This document shows, one piece after another, positions 7,364 to 15,289 of a DNA stretch of 22,821 nt. The translations under genes and the position numbers were made by a program. Each line of letters begins with the position of its first letter. Positions within the stretch are counted from its first letter, which is position 1. Source of the DNA: Candidatus Komeilibacteria bacterium RIFCSPLOWO2_02_FULL_48_11 (GTDB taxonomy: Bacteria > Patescibacteriota > Patescibacteriia > UBA2169); the NCBI GenBank assembly GCA_001818435.1, contig MHKO01000035.1, positions 1 through 22,821 of the forward strand, given 5' to 3'. Under the pieces are notes generated by a model. That model did not search any database, was not told where the DNA came from, and worked only from the letters and a program-made list of their open reading frames with translations.

Positions 7364-8380
7364 ATGGTAGAATCGTTGAACGACAAAAGAGCTAAATTTC
7401 CTAAAAATAAACAAAAAGAATTTTTAAAGTACATTGAAAATAAAACGCAGAAAACTGCATCTCAACTGGCGTCCTTGCTTAAAATCCACCCTAGAACATT
7501 GCGTGAATGGAAGCACGAAAAATACTCTATCCCGCTCAAATCATTAAAGAAGCTGTGTGATACGGCTAACTGCAATCTCCCGGCTAATGTCGTAATTAAA
7601 CAGCCGTTTTGGTGGACAAAAGAGGCGGCAAAGCTTGGAGGGCAAGCAACATATAAAAAATACGGGATAATCGGCGGCAATCAAAGTACGCGCCAACGAC
7701 ACTGGAAAAAATGGTGGAACAAAGAAGGAAAATTTAAAAAAGAAAATACAAAAATTCTAAAAAGAAAGACCATTAAAAAACCAAGACTAAGCAACGATCT
7801 GGCTGAATTCGTGGGCCTAGTGCTGGGAGACGGCGGAATAACCAACAGGCAAATTACCATCACGCTGCATTATAAAAACGACAAACAATATGGCGTATTC
7901 GTAGCCAAACTTATCAAAAGACTATTTTGCGTAAAGCCGTCAATACATTATCACAAAAAAAAATCAGTCAACGCAATCGTAGTATCCAGAACAGCATTAG
8001 TAGAATTTTTAGTAAAAAATCTCGGATTAAAAATAGGAAACAAAATTAGGCAACAGGTTGATATTCCTAATTGGATAAAGAACAATCAAAAATACGCCCT
8101 GGCCTGCCTCAGGGGATTAGTAGATACAGACGGAACCATAATTAAACACTCATATAATGTAAAAACAAAAAAATACACTTACAAAAAACTGGCGTTCACG
8201 AGTAAATCCATTCCATTGTTGCAATCAGTGGAAGAGATATTGTCAAAATTGGATATCAAACATCGCCGCGCGGGCAGAGGAAAGTACGACATCCGCGTTG
8301 AAAGCAGAAGCGCCATGGAAAGATACTTCAGCCTAATAGGAACACATAACCCCAAACACTTGAAGAGATACCAAAAATAA
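7364..8380 (+). CDS. Free-standing LAGLIDADG homing endonuclease-like protein
   Basis: Predicted DNA endonuclease of 338 residues. It carries two LAGLIDADG helices, AEFVGLVLGDGG (147-158) and ACLRGLVDTDGT (247-258), each keeping the metal-binding aspartate; two motifs in one chain mean it could act as a monomer. The N-terminal 140 residues are very basic and hold a helix-turn-helix-like stretch (TASQLASLLKIHPRTLREWK, 31-50). There are no intein splicing motifs and the neighbouring comF and tRNA-Ser are not interrupted, so it is neither an intein nor an evident intron ORF. The base composition is more A-rich than in comF, as expected for an acquired gene. It could be mobile or a domesticated regulator; the sequence does not decide. 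Confidence 0.85.
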   Translation: MVESLNDKRAKFPKNKQKEFLKYIENKTQKTASQLASLLKIHPRTLREWKHEKYSIPLKSLKKLCDTANCNLPANVVIKQPFWWTKEAAKLGGQATYKKYGIIGGNQSTRQRHWKKWWNKEGKFKKENTKILKRKTIKKPRLSNDLAEFVGLVLGDGGITNRQITITLHYKNDKQYGVFVAKLIKRLFCVKPSIHYHKKKSVNAIVVSRTALVEFLVKNLGLKIGNKIRQQVDIPNWIKNNQKYALACLRGLVDTDGTIIKHSYNVKTKKYTYKKLAFTSKSIPLLQSVEEILSKLDIKHRRAGRGKYDIRVESRSAMERYFSLIGTHNPKHLKRYQK

Positions 8381-8398
8381 GCTATTTTGTAAATACAC

Positions 8399-8818
<420 letters not shown>

Positions 8819-8832
8819 AAATCAGAAAACCG

Positions 8833-8864
8833 GCCTTGTTGGCAAGGCGGAGTGTTTTTTGTTT
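8833..8864 (+). terminator. Candidate intrinsic terminator after the GIY-YIG gene
   Basis: The stem GCCTTG (8833-8838) / CAAGGC (8843-8848) has a TTGG loop, followed after 6 nt by T6-G-T3. Orientation and position fit the end of the plus-strand tRNA/GIY-YIG unit. The gap between stem and T-run is longer than usual. Confidence 0.5.
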
Positions 8865-8927
8865 GGCAGTCGTCGTGAAACCAGTCATCGTTTGGTTGGG
8901 TTGGTTCTGGGTTCATATTAGGATTTA

Positions 8928-9218
8928 TCACAAAATAGCAAAACGGCTAAAGGCGATGTAGCCCAAGACAAAATACAGAATAACCAACGCAGGCGGAATG
9001 ATAAAAATTATTGATGCCACCCGTTCGCCGCCTTTGGATTTGATTGCGTATCTGATATTGGCGTAAAGCAAGAGTATAGCGCCAATCAAAACAATAATGA
9101 ACAAATAATTACGATTAAAACTAAGCACATCCCAACTTTCTTCTTGAATAAAAATGAACCAAGGCAATATTATAAACATTATTATAGAAATAATATTGCC
9201 ATAAATTATCTTTTTCAT
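8928..9218 (-). CDS. Small three-span membrane protein
   Basis: Unrecognised protein of 96 residues with three predicted membrane helices, at about 5-25, 38-55 and 68-90, joined by short loops; the second loop is basic and glycine-rich (KSKGGER). It starts 20 nt after the end of the giant lipase-like gene on the same strand and is probably translated from the same message. No motif suggests a reaction. The A-rich stretch before its ATG shows no Shine-Dalgarno. Confidence 0.6.
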   Translation of the reverse strand: MKKIIYGNIISIIMFIILPWFIFIQEESWDVLSFNRNYLFIIVLIGAILLLYANIRYAIKSKGGERVASIIFIIPPALVILYFVLGYIAFSRFAIL

Positions 9219-9238
9219 ATTTTTGCTTTTAAATTTTA

Positions 9239-12200
9239 TTAATAAACCAATTCTCTAAAAACATTCCAATCAAATACTGAACTGGGCATCTTGCCAAAAA
9301 TTCTACCAAATCGTCCCAATTCTACTTGTTCTCTCTTGATATCTCTGACCTCCGGCCGCAAACCATAGGCAATGGCCAAAACTGATTGATTATCTATGCG
9401 GCCAACAATCTTTCTGACGACTGCCCGTGCTTCTTGCTCAACTTTTATATTACGTTTTATTGGTAATTGATTGGTGGCAATATTCACCGCATCCTGCCAA
9501 TCGGCCGCGGTTTGGGGTAACTTACCAAAAGCATATTGATACGAACGCAATACCCCGGCCCGCTCTCCCAGGCCTAGTTTATCAGTGCTCTTCGTGCCAT
9601 AAGTAATAAAGTTTGTAGCCGCTTTGTCTAAAACCAAGTTTTTGCCGTAATCTTGCGCTACTTTTGCTTCTAAGACAGTATTGCGAGTTTTACCAAGATA
9701 ATCCAGGAGTTTATCGGTGTCAGCCAAAGCCAAAACGTTCAGGATTTCGTCTTTGGTGTAGCGTTCGTTGGCTGGCCGCTCGATTTCTTGGCCCAAAACT
9801 TTTGGAGCAGGAACCTCTACATTGCTTGTTGAACTTGGGGGTGAAATAAAGATAACAGCATTCGGAGCGGCCACAATTTCAATGGTCTTGGATTTAGTTG
9901 ATTCAACATTGCCGGCTCGGTCTGTGGCTCGATACTGGATAGTGTTACTGCCTAATGCGGTTATTATAAATGAATTACTGTAAGTATTCCATGTACTGCC
10001 ACCATTAAGGATGTATTCGGTTTTGAGAATACCGGCATTATCATCAGCGCTGGATAAGCTGACAGTGGCTGATGTTTGATACCTGTCGCCGCCCAAGCTA
10101 CTGCCGGAAACAGCCATGGCGCTTGAGGGCTGGGTAATATCAGCGGCTTGCGTGCTATTGAGTATGGCGCTGACCGATACCGGAGTAAAATTATTAGTGC
10201 CATTTTGATCTACTTGCAGGACAGTGTTAGCCACCGAACCAGCCAAAGTGACAGTGGCTTCGGTAGTGGTGTTGACCGGCAGATCAGAATAATAAGCGGT
10301 TTCCACCACTTGATTATCTTCAATCTTGGAAACGCGCAAACTATAGGTGCCCACCCCGGTGCCGTCTAACTCTATTTGATAAGTCTGCCCATTAGATGTT
10401 GGCAGAAACACAAACTTATTTTCGCCAATCTCCTCATAGGCCACGCCAGTGATGTTGTAGTCAATGTCTCCATTTTCACCGCGGCCAACATGATTGCCGC
10501 TGGAATCATAAATATGCAGATTAATCGGACTATGCACCGACACCATTTCGCCTTCAATTCTGCAAACAGAAGAATCATGAGTAGCGTTATCCGGCAAAGA
10601 TATATTCGCGCTGGTAATAATATTTGTAATCAACTCTCTAATGCCGTCAGCGCTGGGCATAGTGGAGTGCTCGATATCGCCAAAAAGCCACCAACCATTC
10701 TTAAAATAATAGGTCTTATTACTGTCCGTTCCAATGGCCTTGGAACTGCCCAAAGGCACTGTGCCATCGCCTGCTAACATTTCAACCGAATATTCATCAA
10801 GCCCTCTCTTTATTATTTTTGCTATGGTAGGCGTATCACAGCCGTTTATATTGTAGGCATCAATTCCCGCGGTATCAAAATTATCCAAGGCGCTGGAATG
10901 AAAGTTGTCCGCGGCCTGCAGCATAATCGGGCTCAAGCCGGAATCTGTAAAAAACTGTTTTGTCTGGTCGTAATCAAATAAAACTTGTTGGACTTCGTCA
11001 AAATAATACCGGCCATTTTGTTGTATATAATCCCGGCTGGGCAATAATTCGTAAATAGAGAACATATTTTGGGAAATATATCTTACTCGCTCGGAAGCCA
11101 AGAACGGCACAGCCACCAGCTTAATATTCAAGTTATCACCCCAAAGCAAAGCCTTGGCCGCTAATGGCGCGCCTAAATGCGGAGTGCCGATAAATACCAA
11201 TTTATCCACTGTCGCCGAGCCGTTATCCAAAATATACTGCTTAGCCGCCAGCCCGCCCATGCTATGCGCTACCAAATCCACTTTATTGCTGCCAGTTTGA
11301 TTTTTTACCAGGTCTATCTGAATTTTTAAAATATTGCTGGCATCGCGAATATCCAGCCGCCAATCATAAGGCGCTACAAAAAGGTCGATATTTTCCAAAT
11401 ATCCCAAATCCGCAAACTGATTGATTAACCCCTCAAACACGTCTTTTGTAACTGCCGGTTTTCTGATTATATCGCCTGGGGTAATTTGGCTGTTCTGGGG
11501 CGTGCCATCAAAATTCATTGCCAAAATATTCATAAAGTCATCACCCGGATCACCAATCATTCCTACTATATCTGGCCACACTTTCTGGCTTCCATTCCAC
11601 ATCTCTGTCCCCATAATCCCAGGCACCAAAACCACGGGAATATTTTTCACTTCAAACGACAAATCTCCGTTCGCTGGCAAACGCACAGTGGCAGTGCCGT
11701 CCGAGGCTTCGAAGTGGTAAGAATATGAACCTTTGCCAAACGTTCCGCCCGGCGGGGTGTAGTCATAAACCCCGCCCGTGCTGGTGGCCATAGCCACGGT
11801 ACTGCTGGCTGTCACCAAGCGCACATAAGACACAGTGTTCTCCACATCAGAATATAAAACTTTAAACACCGGTAAAGTGGAATTCTTAAAACTTATATTC
11901 GGCTCCACGCCGTCAGTGGCATAGCCGCTGGTAGCGACATAAGACAATACTGGCGGCTGGTTGGGCGGAACGTGGATGGTCCAAGGATTATATAACACAT
12001 TGCTGGAGATGCTGTTTCCAGTTCCACCCGGATTGCTGGCAATGGTCGGCCCCGAATCATCAGCCCACCAATTGTGGCGGGCGTCTATCTGGCTACCGGT
12101 ATTAGAAATGGCAAAATGCGTGTTGTTGATAAAGGAAGTATTGGAGATGGTCGAGCCAAGCGAGGATGAGGAAAGAATAGCGGTGGTGGTCGTGGCCACA

Positions 12201-13510
12201 GTGGAGCCGGACATAGTCAGGCCAGACGCGCTTTCCAGATAAATGGCCGTATTAGCTAGGCCAATGGTGCTGGTGGCAATGGCCAGGGAGGAATTTTTCA
12301 GGTGCAGCATCACATTGTCCGTGGTGGCGTAGAACACGCCATTAAAGTCATCCGAATAATTGCCGCCATAGCGGACAGTAACATAATCAAGTTCTGAATT
12401 GGCCGAATTCTCAAAATACAGCCCACCCCAATCCCCGGTGGCCGGGGATGAGACGCTGGCGTCATTATTACTGTCACCGCCGACTGTGTCATCACGGAGA
12501 GATGTAAATATAATCGGTTGCTCTGCCGTGCCCTGGGCCAGCAGACGGCCGGAAATCTCCAGACGGGAATCCGGATACTGGCCATATTCACCCTTAATCA
12601 CAACCCCAGGGGCAATGGTCAAAGTTATGCCAGCAGGGACGCTAATGTCATTATCCAGCACATAAGCGGCGCTGCCAATTTTAGGCCAAGTGGCATTGGC
12701 GCTGACCGTCGCGCCGGTTAGGTTAATCACGGGCTTGGTATTGGCCACGGTGGCGTTGGTAAAAGCTAAAGTATTAGCCACGGATAAAACCGCCACTCCG
12801 TCCGCACAGTTGGTAATGGCGGCGTTGGTGATGGTAATATTACTGCCCGCGATAGTGGAATAGATGCCATAATCATTGCTGGTGTCTATGGTGATATTGT
12901 TAATGGTGGGGCTGGATGGTTGGTTCAGGCGCAGGCCGCTTTGAGCGGAATATTTTATAGACACATCCGTCAGACTGGCGGTGCTGTTGTTTTTGATCTC
13001 GATTCCGCCATAAGACTGGTAGATATTGGCGCCATAGCGCGCTTCAACATGCGAGAGTTCAGAAGCGTCCGCGTCCAGAATAATACCCCGCCAATCACCG
13101 GCCACCGGGGACGAGGCCGTGCTGTCGCCATTGGTATCGCCGGAGGCGGTATCATCATAATAGGAGGTGAAGATAATTGGCGCATCACTGGCGCCATTGG
13201 CGATAATCTTACCCCCACCGGACACATTGATGCCATTATACCTTTGGTTGAAATGGTCGGGCGTGAATTTAACCACCACGCCCGGGTCAATCGTCAAAAT
13301 TGATGTAATGTCCAGCCAGGCCCAACCGGAGATGACATAAGGCGAACCAGCCGCAGTCCAGGCGGTGGGGGTGTTAATATCCACGCTTGGAGCGTAGATG
13401 TTGGTGCGAGCTTGGGCGCTGTTAACGCCCGTGAGTAGAACCACAAAAAATCCGACCAGCAGTAACAGCGGCTTCAGCCCAATTGTAAATTTCCCCCCGC
13501 TAATATCCAT
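9239..13510 (-). CDS. Giant secreted beta-helix / LCAT-like lipase / Ig-like fusion protein
   Basis: Exported multidomain protein of 1423 residues. A signal peptide covers about 1-35 (core LLLLVGFFVVLLTGV, cleavage after AQA). Two parallel beta-helix blocks share the pattern 'LTI-PGVV.. PIIFTS..DDT.GGD.N.D.. GDW.G' at 71-142 and 297-364. A cadherin/Ig-like spacer spans about 515-620. An alpha/beta-hydrolase spans about 622-960, with oxyanion segment VVLVPGIMGTE (626-636), nucleophile AHSMGG (Ser750), GTPHLGAP (775-782), and probable Asp915 (AGDGTVP) and His948 (DIEHST), as in LCAT-type lipases and acyltransferases. An OmpL47-like domain lies at about 1150-1212. The C-terminal helical domain (1245-1423; AFGKLPQTAADWQDAVNIA, VLAIAYGLRP) recurs in CPR exported proteins as I recall. 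It probably hydrolyses or transfers acyl groups of lipids outside the cell; the substrate is not determinable. Confidence 0.85.
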   Translation of the reverse strand: MDISGGKFTIGLKPLLLLVGFFVVLLTGVNSAQARTNIYAPSVDINTPTAWTAAGSPYVISGWAWLDITSILTIDPGVVVKFTPDHFNQRYNGINVSGGGKIIANGASDAPIIFTSYYDDTASGDTNGDSTASSPVAGDWRGIILDADASELSHVEARYGANIYQSYGGIEIKNNSTASLTDVSIKYSAQSGLRLNQPSSPTINNITIDTSNDYGIYSTIAGSNITITNAAITNCADGVAVLSVANTLAFTNATVANTKPVINLTGATVSANATWPKIGSAAYVLDNDISVPAGITLTIAPGVVIKGEYGQYPDSRLEISGRLLAQGTAEQPIIFTSLRDDTVGGDSNNDASVSSPATGDWGGLYFENSANSELDYVTVRYGGNYSDDFNGVFYATTDNVMLHLKNSSLAIATSTIGLANTAIYLESASGLTMSGSTVATTTTAILSSSSLGSTISNTSFINNTHFAISNTGSQIDARHNWWADDSGPTIASNPGGTGNSISSNVLYNPWTIHVPPNQPPVLSYVATSGYATDGVEPNISFKNSTLPVFKVLYSDVENTVSYVRLVTASSTVAMATSTGGVYDYTPPGGTFGKGSYSYHFEASDGTATVRLPANGDLSFEVKNIPVVLVPGIMGTEMWNGSQKVWPDIVGMIGDPGDDFMNILAMNFDGTPQNSQITPGDIIRKPAVTKDVFEGLINQFADLGYLENIDLFVAPYDWRLDIRDASNILKIQIDLVKNQTGSNKVDLVAHSMGGLAAKQYILDNGSATVDKLVFIGTPHLGAPLAAKALLWGDNLNIKLVAVPFLASERVRYISQNMFSIYELLPSRDYIQQNGRYYFDEVQQVLFDYDQTKQFFTDSGLSPIMLQAADNFHSSALDNFDTAGIDAYNINGCDTPTIAKIIKRGLDEYSVEMLAGDGTVPLGSSKAIGTDSNKTYYFKNGWWLFGDIEHSTMPSADGIRELITNIITSANISLPDNATHDSSVCRIEGEMVSVHSPINLHIYDSSGNHVGRGENGDIDYNITGVAYEEIGENKFVFLPTSNGQTYQIELDGTGVGTYSLRVSKIEDNQVVETAYYSDLPVNTTTEATVTLAGSVANTVLQVDQNGTNNFTPVSVSAILNSTQAADITQPSSAMAVSGSSLGGDRYQTSATVSLSSADDNAGILKTEYILNGGSTWNTYSNSFIITALGSNTIQYRATDRAGNVESTKSKTIEIVAAPNAVIFISPPSSTSNVEVPAPKVLGQEIERPANERYTKDEILNVLALADTDKLLDYLGKTRNTVLEAKVAQDYGKNLVLDKAATNFITYGTKSTDKLGLGERAGVLRSYQYAFGKLPQTAADWQDAVNIATNQLPIKRNIKVEQEARAVVRKIVGRIDNQSVLAIAYGLRPEVRDIKREQVELGRFGRIFGKMPSSVFDWNVFRELVY

Positions 13511-13516
13511 ACTTCC

Positions 13517-13544
13517 AGTATAGCTTTAGAGGAAGAAAAATCAA
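13517..13544 (-). promoter_or_regulatory. Promoter of the giant lipase gene, leaderless type
   Basis: On the minus strand, TTGATT (13544-13539), a 16-nt spacer and TATACT (13522-13517), then GGAAGT and the ATG at 13510. The 6-nt gap between -10 and ATG is the same as at the LAGLIDADG gene, and the linking bases (GGAAG + C/T) are nearly identical. Confidence 0.6.
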
Positions 13545-13548
13545 CTTA

Positions 13549-13864
13549 TTAGCTATCCTTGGGAATAATAATAAAAGAATCCTATACAAAAACCATAGCC
13601 GTGTCAATTAATTGAGAACATTCATCGGCACAGACGAATAACAAGTCGCCATATTCTTCTTTAGCCACCAAATAAGCTGTCAACTGGGCTAAATCAAAAC
13701 TTGTTTTTATCCATACGAAAAATAACCTTGCGCACTTCAAGAATGGCAAGGTTTAAATAAAATAAATCGCTGTCGCTGCTAAAAAGTTGATCTACAAAAA
13801 AAGATCCGTTTTCATGTCTATATCTTTTGGTGAAAGCGCTTGATTCAAGAAAATACTTTGACAT
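13549..13864 (-). pseudogene. Decayed PIN-domain (VapC-like) toxin
   Basis: From the ATG at 13864 the minus strand reads MSKYFLESSAFTKRYRHENG and on to ILEVRKVIFRMDKNKF, then a TGA stop. A shift of one base at that point restores a frame reading DLAQLTAYLVAKEEYGDLLF and VCADE, then a TAG (13584-13582) and, if read through, DSFIIIPKDS to the TAA at 13549. This matches the order of a PIN-domain ribonuclease: N-terminal acidic strand, conserved Glu in ILEV, D-x-LQLA-like helix and the F-V-x-A-D-E strand. About 40 central residues of a normal 130-residue PIN protein are missing at the frame change, and the first catalytic Asp is Glu (FLESSA). The start follows the upstream stop directly (TAAATG), so it was the last gene of the protease operon. 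It is very probably inactive. Confidence 0.65.
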
Positions 13865-14215
13865 TTATTCATTGTTTCGGTCATCCAAAAGAAGCTTAGT
13901 TAAAGAAGGCAATTTGGCTGTTATTTCTCTCACTCTTTCTATTGTAGGCGCGTATCTGGCTTTTTCATTTATCCAACTATCTAACATATCTTGACCATAT
14001 AAAGGGTCTGACAGCCGGGCGGGGAGTGTCACGGTATTATCTTGGCTTACCCATTCTTCGGGATATATGCGTATTCTGCTGTGCCATCTGTCTAAAAACA
14101 ACAATTTTAAACGATCGTCCATCAAGGTTAAATCTGGCGCCTGCTCTAACACCATGGCCGATGAGCTATCGCTTAAAAAATTAGCAAAATATGTTGATGG
14201 TTGTATTGTTTCCAT
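13865..14215 (-). CDS. Unknown 116-residue protein, partner of the PIN remnant
   Basis: Unrecognised soluble protein of 116 residues from the ATG at 14215. A longer reading from a TTG at 14236 would overlap the preceding gene and is less likely. It has no signal peptide or membrane segment; the middle is tryptophan- and arginine-rich (LDRWHSRIRIYPEEW), and the C-terminal 45 residues look helical and charged (YAPTIERVREITAKLPSLTK). The gap to the preceding protease gene is 4 nt, and its TAA is followed immediately by the ATG of the decayed PIN gene. That position is the usual place of a VapB-type antitoxin, but no known antitoxin fold (AbrB, RHH, Phd) is visible. Confidence 0.6.
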   Translation of the reverse strand: METIQPSTYFANFLSDSSSAMVLEQAPDLTLMDDRLKLLFLDRWHSRIRIYPEEWVSQDNTVTLPARLSDPLYGQDMLDSWINEKARYAPTIERVREITAKLPSLTKLLLDDRNNE

Positions 14216-14219
14216 ATTT

Positions 14220-15200
14220 TTAGTTATTTTTCTCAACCCAAGATTGAGAATCCATATTCATGTCAATCGCAGTCTGGTTATTGCGAATCAATTTTTGCGC
14301 CTTGCCTTTAAAAGTAAACTGATAAGACAATTCTTTGGAATCAATATAGGCCCCAACATAATCAATGCTGGCCGCATCCTGTCCGCCCAATAATTCAGAA
14401 GGGTGGAACGGCTGGCCAAGCTTCATTGTGGTTGCGTATTCTTCGTATAGCTCGGTCATCATTTTTTCCGTTTCTGCTTCGGGCGCTTCAACCTCCAATC
14501 CCAGTTCGCCCGCTTCCTCGCGGTCAATCGGATAGGCGTGTATGGTTATATCGCCGGTAATTTCTTTAACGATTTTTTTAACTTTTTCTTTCTCTTTTTC
14601 AATGTCAATATGCAAAGACAGCAATCTTTCGGTCAGCATTTTGGCCATTCTGTAAGCCCGATAGGCGTTGCCGATCGACAATGGATGCAGTTTTTCCACT
14701 AATAATTTATAAACCTCGCCCATCTGGTCCTCTTTTACTCCGGCCTTTTCTTTGGCGAATAAAAAATAAGAATTTAAATCCTCAACGCTTATTTCGAGTT
14801 TTTGTTGCTGATTATTCGGATTTTGGGGATTAAACGGATGCCCGGTTGACGGATCAACCGGGGACAGCTCGCCCAATTTTCCCATAACAATTTTATCCGC
14901 GCCCAAACAGATTAAAGTTCCGGCGCTGTGAGCTTTATAAGGAACCAAAACCTCAAACTCGTCGCAGTGATTGCGTATCAGCTTGACTATCCGTATCGGC
15001 GCCAACATATCGCCGCCGCTGGTATAGAGAAAAAGGCTTACCTTTTTGCATTTTCCAAATTTTTCCAGTTGCTTGCTTAAAAGCGGGACAACATCGCCGG
15101 CAATTCTTGTATTAAAAGGCGGCCTGTCGCCGGTAATGTAAGTAACCAGGATTGAATCCCGTTTTTTCTCTATTGCTTCTATTAGTTCTTTTTTGTTCAT
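14220..15200 (-). CDS. SppA/SDH-type serine protease (ClpP-crotonase fold)
   Basis: Protein of 326 residues related to the serine dehydrogenase proteinase (SDH) / SppA group of membrane-linked ClpP-fold proteases. Strand-loop LFLYTSGGDMLAP (56-68) forms the oxyanion region; YKAHSAGTLICLGAD (88-102) holds the probable nucleophile Ser92; IVMGKLGELSPVDPSTG (104-120) is the usual continuation. Residues 135-240 are helical and highly charged. No signal peptide or obvious membrane helix is seen, so it should act in the cytoplasm. A well-formed promoter lies directly upstream, and the 116-residue gene and PIN remnant follow at 4 and 0 nt. Proteases of this group also occur beside restriction and toxin genes, as here, but the substrate is unknown. 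Confidence 0.82.
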   Translation of the reverse strand: MNKKELIEAIEKKRDSILVTYITGDRPPFNTRIAGDVVPLLSKQLEKFGKCKKVSLFLYTSGGDMLAPIRIVKLIRNHCDEFEVLVPYKAHSAGTLICLGADKIVMGKLGELSPVDPSTGHPFNPQNPNNQQQKLEISVEDLNSYFLFAKEKAGVKEDQMGEVYKLLVEKLHPLSIGNAYRAYRMAKMLTERLLSLHIDIEKEKEKVKKIVKEITGDITIHAYPIDREEAGELGLEVEAPEAETEKMMTELYEEYATTMKLGQPFHPSELLGGQDAASIDYVGAYIDSKELSYQFTFKGKAQKLIRNNQTAIDMNMDSQSWVEKNN

Positions 15201-15212
15201 GCAGGTAATTCA

Positions 15213-15241
15213 ATTATAACAAATATATTATAAAAAATCAA
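15213..15241 (-). promoter_or_regulatory. Strong sigma70-type promoter of the protease operon
   Basis: On the minus strand, TTGATT (15241-15236), a 17-nt spacer and perfect TATAAT (15218-15213). The ATG at 15200 lies 12 nt past the -10 box, leaving a leader of only about 5-6 nt with no room for a Shine-Dalgarno. Confidence 0.7.
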
Positions 15242-15289
15242 CCAACTCCCCCATAATCCTCCCGGTCTCCACCAGCGCCACGATCATCC

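Noticed and set aside
7364..8380. Intein or group I intron around the LAGLIDADG gene
   Set aside because: No splicing-motif cysteine/asparagine ends, no split host gene, and both neighbours are complete.
12920..13303. Plus-strand open frame of 127 codons inside the giant lipase gene
   Set aside because: It is antisense to the duplicated beta-helix coding region; its residues are the expected complement of Gly/Asp/Thr-rich codons.
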